From assembly GCF_019857225.1 (NCBI RefSeq), contig NZ_JAFJSY010000040.1, forward strand, positions 56,297 through 120,296: DNA of 64,000 bases, given 5' to 3'. This document shows positions 52,439 through 59,825 of this stretch, piece after piece. Each line of letters starts with the position of its first letter. Within the stretch, counting starts at the first letter, position 1. The DNA is from Streptomyces plumbidurans (GTDB taxonomy: Bacteria; Actinomycetota; Actinomycetes; Streptomycetales; Streptomycetaceae). Under the pieces are notes generated by a model that saw only the letters and a list, made by a program, of their open reading frames with translations, was not told where the DNA came from and ran no database searches. The translations under genes were made by a program, and so were the position numbers.

Positions 52439-54451
52439 TTGAGAAGCAATTCCTCTCGCAGACGCACCTCCCACATCGTCGCCGTCGCCGGCGTCACCGC
52501 CCTGCTCGCCGCGGCCGTCCAGGCGGGCGCCGCGTCCGCCGCCCCGGCCGCCAAGGCGGCCCCGGCCCACGCTGCCGTCAAGCTCACCCCCTCCCAGCGC
52601 GCCGAACTGATACGCGACGCCGACACCGCCCGCGCGCAGACCGCGCGCGACATCGGCCTCGGCGCCAAGGAGAAGCTGATCGCCCGCGACGTCGTCAAGG
52701 ACGCCGACGGCACCCTCCACACCCGCTACGAGCGCACCTACGACGGCCTGCCGGTCCTCGGCGGCGACCTGATCGTGGACACCGCCAAGTCGGGCGCGAC
52801 GACGCACGTCATCAAGGCGACGAACGCCACCATCAAGGTCTCCGACGTCACCCCGGACATCACCAGGGCGGCCGCCGAGAAGCAGGCCGTGCAGCGCGCG
52901 AAGGCCCTCGGCTCCACCAGGACGGCCGCCGACAGCGCGCGCAAGGTGATCTGGGCGGCGAGCGGCAAGCCCGTCCTCGCGTACGAGACCGTCATCGGCG
53001 GTCTGCAGGACGACGGCACCCCGAACCAGCTGCACGTCATCACCGACGCGGCCACTGGCAAGAAGCTCTTCGAGTACCAGGGCGTCGAGACCGCCACGGG
53101 CACCGGCAACACCCAGTACAGCGGCACGGTTTCGCTGACCACGACGCAGTCGGGCTCCACGTACACGCTGAACGACGGCGACCGGGGCGGCCACAAGACG
53201 TACAACCTGAACCACGGCACGTCCGGCACCGGCACGCTGTTCTCGCAGACCAGCAACACCTGGGGCAACGGCACCACGTCGAACGCCGCCACCGCGGGCG
53301 CGGACGCCCACTACGGCGCGCAGGAGACCTGGGACTTCTACAAGGCCACCTTCGGCCGCACCGGCATCAAGAACAACGGCGTCGGCGCCTACTCCCGCGT
53401 CCACTACGGCAATTCGTACGTGAACGCGTTCTGGGACGACAGCTGCTTCTGCATGACGTACGGCGACGGCTCCGGCAACCAGGACCCGCTGACCGCGCTG
53501 GACGTGGCCGGGCACGAGATGAGCCACGGCGTCACCTCGAACACCGCGGGGCTCAACTACACCGGTGAGTCCGGCGGCCTCAACGAGGCGACCTCCGACA
53601 TCTTCGGCACGGGTGTCGAGTTCTACGCCAACAACGCCTCCGACAAGGGCGACTACCTCATCGGCGAGAAGATCGACATCAACGGCGACGGCAGCCCGCT
53701 GCGCTACATGGACCAGCCCAGCAAGGACGGCGCGTCCAAGGACAACTGGTACTCGGGGCTCGGCGGCCTCGACGTGCACTACTCGTCCGGTCCCGCGAAC
53801 CACTTCTTCTACCTGCTGAGCGAGGGCAGCGGCGCCAAGGTCATCAACGGCGTCAGCTACAACTCGCCCACGGCGGACGGACTTCCGGTCACCGGCATCG
53901 GCCGGGACAAGGCGCTGCAGATCTGGTACCGGGCGCTGACCACGAAGTTCACCTCCACCACCAACTACGCGTCGGCCCGCACCGGCACGCTCGCTGCGGC
54001 GGGTGAGCTGTACGGCACGACGTCCACCGAGTACAAGGCCGTGCAGGACGCCTGGGCCGGCATCGCGGTCGGCTCGCGCTCCGGTGGCGGCGGGGGCGGC
54101 GGCACGTCGTTCGAGAACACCGGCGACGTGTCGATTCCGGACAACGGACCGGCCGTGACGTCGCCGATCACCGTCTCCGGACGCTCGGGCAACGCCCCGT
54201 CGAACCTTCAGGTTTCGGTCGACATCGTGCACACCTGGCGCGGTGACCTGGTGATCGATCTGCTCGCGCCGGATGGGACGGCGTACCGGCTGAAGAACTT
54301 CAGCGGCTCCGACTCGGCGGACAACGTCCAGCAGACCTACACGGTCAACGCCTCCTCCGAAGTCGCCAACGGCACCTGGAAGTTGAGGGTCCAGGACCAG
54401 GCGGCGCAGGACAGCGGCTACATCAACAGCTGGAAGCTCACCTTCCCGTAG
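52439..54451 (+). CDS. Secreted M4 neutral metallopeptidase with C-terminal P-domain
   Basis: About 670 residues. TTG 52439 has AGGAG 6 bases upstream; GTG 52436 is closer. A Sec signal (SSRRRTSHIVAVAGVTALLAA, in part) is followed by an FTP/PepSY propeptide (to about 220), the M4 catalytic domain with zinc ligands H359, H363 and E383 and catalytic E360 (GHEMSH, NEATSD), a Gly-rich linker (about 548-558), and a P-type beta domain (about 560-670). Thermolysin-like protein cleaved outside the cell is expected. The catalytic part is nearly the same as in the next gene. Confidence 0.95.
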   Translation: MRSNSSRRRTSHIVAVAGVTALLAAAVQAGAASAAPAAKAAPAHAAVKLTPSQRAELIRDADTARAQTARDIGLGAKEKLIARDVVKDADGTLHTRYERTYDGLPVLGGDLIVDTAKSGATTHVIKATNATIKVSDVTPDITRAAAEKQAVQRAKALGSTRTAADSARKVIWAASGKPVLAYETVIGGLQDDGTPNQLHVITDAATGKKLFEYQGVETATGTGNTQYSGTVSLTTTQSGSTYTLNDGDRGGHKTYNLNHGTSGTGTLFSQTSNTWGNGTTSNAATAGADAHYGAQETWDFYKATFGRTGIKNNGVGAYSRVHYGNSYVNAFWDDSCFCMTYGDGSGNQDPLTALDVAGHEMSHGVTSNTAGLNYTGESGGLNEATSDIFGTGVEFYANNASDKGDYLIGEKIDINGDGSPLRYMDQPSKDGASKDNWYSGLGGLDVHYSSGPANHFFYLLSEGSGAKVINGVSYNSPTADGLPVTGIGRDKALQIWYRALTTKFTSTTNYASARTGTLAAAGELYGTTSTEYKAVQDAWAGIAVGSRSGGGGGGGTSFENTGDVSIPDNGPAVTSPITVSGRSGNAPSNLQVSVDIVHTWRGDLVIDLLAPDGTAYRLKNFSGSDSADNVQQTYTVNASSEVANGTWKLRVQDQAAQDSGYINSWKLTFP

Positions 54452-54469
54452 GCCGATCGAGAGCCCCGA

Positions 54470-54517
54470 GCAAGGGCGCCGCTCCGGAAGTTCGACTCCC
54501 CGGGGCGGCGCCCTTGC
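54470..54517 (+). terminator. Terminator of the first M4 peptidase gene
   Basis: GCAAGGGCGCCGC (54470-54482) and GCGGCGCCCTTGC (54505-54517) form a perfect 13-bp stem, 18 bases after the stop. The loop is 22 bases. Together with CTTTGCC after it, this is a typical strong Streptomyces terminator. Confidence 0.85.
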
Positions 54518-54576
54518 CTTTGCCGCACCCGTACCGGCGGATGGACATGCCTTTACCGAGCCCCTGTGCTGTTACA

Positions 54577-54602
54577 CGACTGCAATGTTCCCCCGGCAGT
54601 CG
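54577..54602. promoter_or_regulatory. CGACTGC/GCAGTCG inverted repeat upstream of second M4 gene
   Basis: CGACTGC (54577-54583) and GCAGTCG (54596-54602) are separated by 12 bases. The site lies 140 bases upstream of the second M4 start, after the first gene's terminator and in the only A/T-rich stretch of the gap, so it may be an operator of the protease promoter. Confidence 0.4.
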
Positions 54603-54741
54603 ATTTTCAGCCAACATCACTTCGGGGTCCTGACATGTACGCGGCCCCGATGTCACCCTTCCTCACAACCGCCGCACAACGTCACTCCGAACGCCGGTCG
54701 GGCCCCCACGCCTTGCCGGTCCCCCACGACAAGGAGCTTGT

Positions 54742-56409
54742 GTGACAACCCCCAGCTACGCGCGTCACAAGCGCTCATACCTGGCCATCGCCACCGCCGT
54801 CGCCGCCGGAGCCCTGCTCACCAGCGGACTCGCGGCCGGTACGGCCTCGGCCCAGGTGCCGTCCGACCAGACGGGCAAGACGCCTCTCGCCGCCGCGCCG
54901 ACCGCGCTCTCGGCGGCGGCCCGCACCTCGCTGATACAGAAGGCGCAGGCGGGCATAGCCGACACGGCCCGGCAGATAGGGCTCGGCGCCAAGGAGAAGC
55001 TGATCGTCAAGGACGTCGTCAGAGATGCCGACGGCACGGTGCACACCCGCTACGAGCGCACCTACGCGGGCCTGCCGGTCCTCGGCGGCGACCTCGTGGT
55101 GCACACCTCCAAGGCGGGCAAGTCCGAGGGCGTCACCAAGGCGACGAAGGCCACCATCAAGGTCGCCTCGCTCAAGGCGCAGGTCACCCCGGCCAAGGCC
55201 GAGAAGCAGGCGGTCAGCGCGGCCAGGACGCTCGGCTCCAGCAAGTCCGCGGCGGACGGCGCCCGCAAGGTCGTATGGGCCGGCTCCGGCAAGCCCGTCC
55301 TCGCCTACGAGACGATCGTCGGCGGTCTGCAGGACGACGGCACCCCGAACCAGCTGCACGTCATCACCGACGCCGCGACCGGCAAGAAGCTCTTCGAGTA
55401 CCAGGGCATCGAGAACGCCACCGGCACCGGCAAGACGCTGTACTCGGGCACGGTCAGCCTCACCACGTCCGGCTCGGGCTCGTCGTACACGCTGACCGAC
55501 GGCTCGCGCGGCGGCCACAAGACGTACAACCTCAAGCACGGCACGTCCGGCACCGGCACGCTGTTCACCGACTCGGACAACACCTGGGGCACCGGCACCG
55601 CGTCCAGCGACGCCAACGACCAGACCGCGGCCGCCGACGCCGCCTACGGCGCGCAGGAGACCTGGGACTTCTACAAGTCCACCTTCAACCGCACCGGCAT
55701 CAAGAACGACGGTGTCGGCGCCTACTCCCGCGTCCACTACGGCAGCAACTACGTCAACGCGTTCTGGGACGACAGCTGCTTCTGCATGACGTACGGCGAC
55801 GGCGAGGGCAACAACCACCCGCTGACCGCGCTGGACGTGGCCGGGCACGAGATGAGCCACGGCGTCACCTCGGCCACCGCGGGCCTGAACTACTCGGGTG
55901 AGTCCGGCGGCCTGAACGAGGGCACCTCGGACATCTTCGGCACCGGTGTCGAGTTCTACGCCAACAACTCGTCCGACAAGGGCGACTACCTCATCGGCGA
56001 GAAGATCGACATCAACGGCGACGGCAGCCCGCTGCGCTACATGGACAAGCCCAGCAAGGACGGCGGTTCGGCCGACTACTGGTCCTCCGGTGTCGGCAAC
56101 AAGGACGTGCACTACTCGTCCGGTGTCGCCAACCACTTCTTCTACCTCCTGTCGGAGGGCAGCGGAGCCAAGGTCATCAACGGCGTGAGCTACGACTCGC
56201 CGACGTCCGACGGCTCGACGGTCACCGGCATCGGCCGGGACAAGGCGCTGCAGATCTGGTACAAGGCGCTGACGACGTACTTCACGTCGACGACCAACTA
56301 CAAGCAGGCCCGTGCGGGCACGCTGTCCGCGGCGTCCGACCTGTACGGCGCGAACAGCACCGAGTACAAGGCGGTGGCCGCGGCCTGGTCCGGGGTCAAC
56401 GTGAGCTGA
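54742..56409 (+). CDS. Secreted M4 neutral metallopeptidase without P-domain
   Basis: A 555-residue tandem paralogue of the preceding gene. GTG 54742 follows AAGGAG and starts a Sec signal (YARHKRSYLAIATAVAAGALL). Zinc ligands H369/H373 with E370 and the downstream NEGTSD are present. Long stretches of DNA are almost the same as in copy 1 (for example 53000-53050 and 55320-55370), yet the protein stops at the end of the catalytic domain. Its promoter and terminator are its own. Confidence 0.95.
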   Translation: MTTPSYARHKRSYLAIATAVAAGALLTSGLAAGTASAQVPSDQTGKTPLAAAPTALSAAARTSLIQKAQAGIADTARQIGLGAKEKLIVKDVVRDADGTVHTRYERTYAGLPVLGGDLVVHTSKAGKSEGVTKATKATIKVASLKAQVTPAKAEKQAVSAARTLGSSKSAADGARKVVWAGSGKPVLAYETIVGGLQDDGTPNQLHVITDAATGKKLFEYQGIENATGTGKTLYSGTVSLTTSGSGSSYTLTDGSRGGHKTYNLKHGTSGTGTLFTDSDNTWGTGTASSDANDQTAAADAAYGAQETWDFYKSTFNRTGIKNDGVGAYSRVHYGSNYVNAFWDDSCFCMTYGDGEGNNHPLTALDVAGHEMSHGVTSATAGLNYSGESGGLNEGTSDIFGTGVEFYANNSSDKGDYLIGEKIDINGDGSPLRYMDKPSKDGGSADYWSSGVGNKDVHYSSGVANHFFYLLSEGSGAKVINGVSYDSPTSDGSTVTGIGRDKALQIWYKALTTYFTSTTNYKQARAGTLSAASDLYGANSTEYKAVAAAWSGVNVS

Positions 56410-56430
56410 CCCCGAGGGGGTTCGGCGGAC

Positions 56431-56468
56431 GGGCGGTACCCGGGACGAGCGAGTCCCGGGTACCGCCC
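56431..56468 (+). terminator. Terminator of the second M4 peptidase gene
   Basis: GGGCGGTACCCGGGAC (56431-56446) and GTCCCGGGTACCGCCC (56453-56468) form a perfect 16-bp stem with a 6-base loop, 22 bases after the stop and ending 15 bases before the next start. Confidence 0.9.
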
Positions 56469-56482
56469 TACTCTTGGGTGCC

Positions 56483-57001
56483 ATGCGCCTGGAGGACTTC
56501 ACGTACGACGACGTCGGCGGAACCCGCCGCGGGGATTTCTGTCCGCCGGGGTTCCACCCGATGCATGTGCGCACGCGCATAGGCGAGGGCGAGAAGGTCT
56601 TCCACAGAGCCTGCGAGGCGATCCTGACCTGGGAGGTGCACCGCGAACTCGGCATGGGCATCGAGACCGGCGCCGACCGGGCCGCCCCGGGCGTCGACGT
56701 CACCGTCACCCTGGCCGGCATGATCAAGGCCCCGTGCCGGGTCGTCTACACGGTCGAGGAACCCCGCCGCGTGGGCTGGGCCTACGGCACCCTGGCCGGC
56801 CACCCCGAATCCGGCGAGGAGTCCTTCATGGTGGACCGCACCGGAGACGGCACGGTCTGGCTGACCGTGACCGCCTTCAGCCGCGCCACCAAGTGGTACG
56901 CCCGAGCAGGCGGCCCCGCCACCCGAGCCCTCCAACACGCCTACGCCCACCGCTGCGGATCGGTACTCCGCAGGATTTGCGCCCCGTACGCAGAGGACTG
57001 A
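56483..57001 (+). CDS. DUF1990 (UPF0548) family protein
   Basis: A 172-residue cytosolic protein from ATG 56483. The family outline is clear: FTYDDVGGTRRG..PGFHPM near the start, VHRELGMGIETGA, PCRVVYTVEEPRRVGWAYGTLAGHPESGEESF, and a Ser/Thr-rich end. Its function is unknown. No close ribosome site is seen, so the start rests on homology. Its last third uses A-ending codons like the adjacent ABC segments. Confidence 0.85.
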   Translation: MRLEDFTYDDVGGTRRGDFCPPGFHPMHVRTRIGEGEKVFHRACEAILTWEVHRELGMGIETGADRAAPGVDVTVTLAGMIKAPCRVVYTVEEPRRVGWAYGTLAGHPESGEESFMVDRTGDGTVWLTVTAFSRATKWYARAGGPATRALQHAYAHRCGSVLRRICAPYAED

Positions 57002-57023
57002 CCCGGGCTCACCGCACCGGTGG

Positions 57024-57398
57024 TCAGACGGGCATCACTCGCGCGTGCTGCTCGCGCAGCGCTGCCCAGGCCAGTTCCTGAGCCGGCCCGGGCATCGCGG
57101 GAGCGCGGTACCCGGCACGGTCGATGAGCACCAGAGACGTCGCGATGAAGCCGAGGGACAGGGAGCGCAGGATTCCCTGTTCCGTCGTGCTGAACCGGTC
57201 CATGACCGCACCGCAGAGCGCGCCGAAGTCCCGGAAGTCGATGGTGCAGACGCCGTCGTCCGGATCGCCGATCCCTGTCCTCACGCCGAACACATGGGAG
57301 AAAACCTCTGCGGTCCCGACGAACGCGCGGGCCACTTCCGGGCTGGGGCACCAGAGGTCCCTGCCCGGCAGGTCAGTGGAGTGAAAGCGAAACGTCAT
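57024..57398 (-). CDS. DUF6086-like protein in toxin operon
   Basis: A 124-residue protein beginning MTFRFHSTDLPGRDLWCPSP. The pattern RDLWCPSPEVARAFVGTAEVFSHVFG...GIGDPDDGVCTIDFRDFGALCGAV and SLGFIATSLVLIDRAGY resembles DUF6086 proteins, small Streptomyces proteins that I recall near such toxin genes. It follows the SitI3-like gene by 8 bases and is the last gene of the operon, so it may be a second immunity protein or a partner. The ribosome site is weak. Confidence 0.6.
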   Translation of the reverse strand: MTFRFHSTDLPGRDLWCPSPEVARAFVGTAEVFSHVFGVRTGIGDPDDGVCTIDFRDFGALCGAVMDRFSTTEQGILRSLSLGFIATSLVLIDRAGYRAPAMPGPAQELAWAALREQHARVMPV

Positions 57399-57406
57399 CT
57401 GCGGGA

Positions 57407-57892
57407 TCAGTCCAAGTCCATCGTGCGGGTCTGCCGGTGGTAGGGCTGCACCATCAAGGCCAGCCGCTGCGGACGCCAAATGTCGTCCCGCTCGCTCAGG
57501 CTCAGCTCGCCGTCCTTGCGGAGCAGCCAGACGACCTCGTACTGGTAATGCAGGACGGCGTCGCCGCCCACCCGCGTCAGCAGGGGCGCGACGAGCCGGA
57601 TCATGTCGTCCTGTTGGTCCGCGACCTCGACCCCCTTGGCCATGCGGAAGCGCACGTCGACGGTCGGGGTGAAGCCGAACGCGGTGACGACCGGGTTCCA
57701 CGGCTGCGGCGGTCGCGGCGTGACCACACGCACCCACGTCCCCAGCCGGGTGACGGCCCCCTCCTCCACCAGCCGCTCGCCGGTGACGGACGCATCGAAG
57801 AGCCCGGTTTCCCTGCCGGTCTCTGCCAGCGGGAGCGCAACATCGAGCGCGGACAAGCGCGTCGCGCAGTCCAGGTCGTATTCGATCGCCAT
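57407..57892 (-). CDS. SitI3-like immunity protein
   Basis: A 161-residue protein starting MAIEYDLDCATRLSALDVA, the start pattern of SitI3-family immunity proteins. The middle holds TAFGFTPTVDVRFRMAKG and HYQYEVVWLLRKDGELSLSERDDIWRPQRL. It is 31 bases after the toxin gene, the normal place of the cognate immunity gene. GAAGGA lies 9 bases before ATG 57892. Protection of the producing cell is inferred from position and family. Confidence 0.75.
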   Translation of the reverse strand: MAIEYDLDCATRLSALDVALPLAETGRETGLFDASVTGERLVEEGAVTRLGTWVRVVTPRPPQPWNPVVTAFGFTPTVDVRFRMAKGVEVADQQDDMIRLVAPLLTRVGGDAVLHYQYEVVWLLRKDGELSLSERDDIWRPQRLALMVQPYHRQTRTMDLD

Positions 57893-57923
57893 ACGTTTTT
57901 GTTCCTTCTGGTTCCTTCGGCGA

Positions 57924-59351
57924 CTACGGGTAAAGATGAACCACGTTGCCCGCGCGGTCGATCACGACGACCTCTTTCAGGCCGTTCATGGGCCAACTGT
58001 GGAACTGCGACCGCACGGCCCCGAGGTCCGCGTCGCTGTCACCGAGGTTCAGCACCACCCGGTCGGTCTGGCCCGCATCCACCTTCTTCTGCACGGCCGT
58101 CCAGATGGAGCGCGGATTCTTCGCGGTCGGGGCGTAGTTGTCGAAGACCTTGCCCTCGATGCGGAAATCAGGGTTCTTTCCGTTGATCGTACCCGGGGTC
58201 TGTTCGACGTCGTATCCCTGTTTGGCCAGGGTGTCCGCCGAGTGCCGCTCCCGCCCCTTCGCGCGGACCGTCTCGGCGTCGTCGTTCTTGCTGAGCGACT
58301 CCGGCTTTCCACGTGGCTGGGCATTCGGGTCCGGCTGCCCCGAAGGCTTGGTCCGGTCGGCCTCGGCAGCGTCCCAATCACCGCCCCCTCCGCCGCCCGA
58401 TCCATCGGACGTCATGTCAACCCGGTTGGGACCCGCCGCGTCGCTCGCGATGGAAGCCATCCCAGCGCCCGCCAAAGACACCCCGACGGCTATCTGAGCT
58501 GCGGCAGCAACGTTGATAGGGATGCCCAGGGCCGCTCCGATGCCGGTGGCGTCCAGCAGGACTCCGCCGGCCTCCTCGCCGGCGCCCATGACCGTCAGGG
58601 CGAGCCCTAGGGCGACCGACGCTGTGGAACCGGGGTCATGGATCATGGCGTTGCCCAGCGAGGCGAGATCCGAGACGGCGGTCATGCCCACGTCTTCAAG
58701 GAAGCCACCGACGCCGGACACCACCGAGTCCACCGCGTTGTCGAACTTGTCCCATCGGGAATCGTGCATACCGTCATGGGTGACGGATCGATGGATGACT
58801 GCGGCCGCCTTCCGCGCTGCGGCGTCACGCACATCCTTGGCATGCCGCAGCGCCGACTTTGCGCTGCTGAGGTCGTCCGCGGCCTGGTCCCGCTTCCTCT
58901 TCAGCCGTAGAAACTCGGGGTCGTCGTCCTTGGTGTCCGGAGGCAGAGCTTTCAGGCTCCGCACCGCCGATTCATGCTCTTCGTGCGCCGTCTGTCCCGC
59001 CTTGAGCGCCTTGCCGGCCAGCTGCTGCGCATGTTCGAGAGCACTGGCCCAGTCGTCGGTACTGTCCGCGCGCACCCGCGTCCCCATGGCGCTGGCGGCC
59101 TTGTCATACCGGTGATAGGCCTTGCGCAACGGTTTGAGGGCATCGTGTGCCGTGTCGCGGAAGGTGTCGGCCGCTTTGGACTTCCATGCCTCGACACGGC
59201 AAAGCGCCTCCACGTCCCCCGCTTCACGCTGGATGTCGCCGGCGACCTCACGCAGCGACTGACCGAGCAGGGCAACGGCATCCGGGTCACCCGGTACCGG
59301 ATCGGACTCCTCGTCGAGCACTGCCCACGCGTGGGCTGGAGGACGGTTCAC
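57924..59351 (-). CDS. T7SS-linked polymorphic toxin with CdiA-type tRNase domain
   Basis: A 475-residue toxin. Residues about 10-160 match the putative T7SS secretion-signal domain (SDPVPGDPDAVALLGQSL, then helices with AWKSKAADTFRD). A hydrophobic region (about 225-310) and a low-complexity Gly/Asp/Pro linker (about 310-355) lead to a C-terminal ~115-residue domain: KERHSADTLAKQGYDVE, NPDFRIEGKVFDNYAP, QTDRVVLNLGDSD and LKEVVVIDRAGNVVHL, which resembles the CdiA C-terminal tRNase. GTG 59351 overlaps the upstream gene by 4 bases. Export by type VII and tRNA cleavage are inferred. Confidence 0.85.
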   Translation of the reverse strand: MNRPPAHAWAVLDEESDPVPGDPDAVALLGQSLREVAGDIQREAGDVEALCRVEAWKSKAADTFRDTAHDALKPLRKAYHRYDKAASAMGTRVRADSTDDWASALEHAQQLAGKALKAGQTAHEEHESAVRSLKALPPDTKDDDPEFLRLKRKRDQAADDLSSAKSALRHAKDVRDAAARKAAAVIHRSVTHDGMHDSRWDKFDNAVDSVVSGVGGFLEDVGMTAVSDLASLGNAMIHDPGSTASVALGLALTVMGAGEEAGGVLLDATGIGAALGIPINVAAAAQIAVGVSLAGAGMASIASDAAGPNRVDMTSDGSGGGGGGDWDAAEADRTKPSGQPDPNAQPRGKPESLSKNDDAETVRAKGRERHSADTLAKQGYDVEQTPGTINGKNPDFRIEGKVFDNYAPTAKNPRSIWTAVQKKVDAGQTDRVVLNLGDSDADLGAVRSQFHSWPMNGLKEVVVIDRAGNVVHLYP

Positions 59352-59668
59352 TTCGCGCCTCGTGCCGATGCAGTCCGGGCATCCTGCTCCCGCAGAGCCC
59401 GGGCCAGTTCGGAATCGATGGCGTCATAGTTCTTGGCGGCATCCCAGGTGATGACGCCGAGCTTCCTGATCTTTTCCGCGAGATCCTTGCGGTGGATCTT
59501 CCAGTTGTCGGCGAACTCGTCGAAGGCGTCGACGATGAGCTTGTTGCCTAGTTCGTCGGCCGAGAAATCCTTGGCAGGATTGGCTCTTCCTGTGAAGGAG
59601 TCATAGATCCTCTGCAGCGCCCGGGAGCACTCACGGATGCGCTTGGTGTCCGCCTTCAGATCACTCAT
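59348..59668 (-). CDS. WXG100-like partner of the toxin
   Basis: A 106-residue, mostly helical protein from ATG 59668. Its pattern DLKADTKRIRECSRALQRIYDSF and LIVDAFDEFADNWKIHRKDLAEKI resembles short ESX-type helical hairpins, although the WXG turn itself is not evident. It is first in the toxin operon and overlaps the toxin by 4 bases, so it probably binds the toxin's helical signal domain for secretion. The promoter lies in the 157-base gap after glgP. Confidence 0.65.
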   Translation of the reverse strand: MSDLKADTKRIRECSRALQRIYDSFTGRANPAKDFSADELGNKLIVDAFDEFADNWKIHRKDLAEKIRKLGVITWDAAKNYDAIDSELARALREQDARTASARGAK

Positions 59669-59825
59669 CGACACCACACCGACCTGTGACCCCGCCCCCG
59701 TACGCCTGCCCGTGCACATGTCATGCCGGGGACCGTAGTCACCGCGCTTACAGGAAAGGTATGCCAGACCTCGCGACCGAGTAACACGAGCGTCAAGGGC
59801 GGGTAAAGATCGCCCGCCCCAGCAC

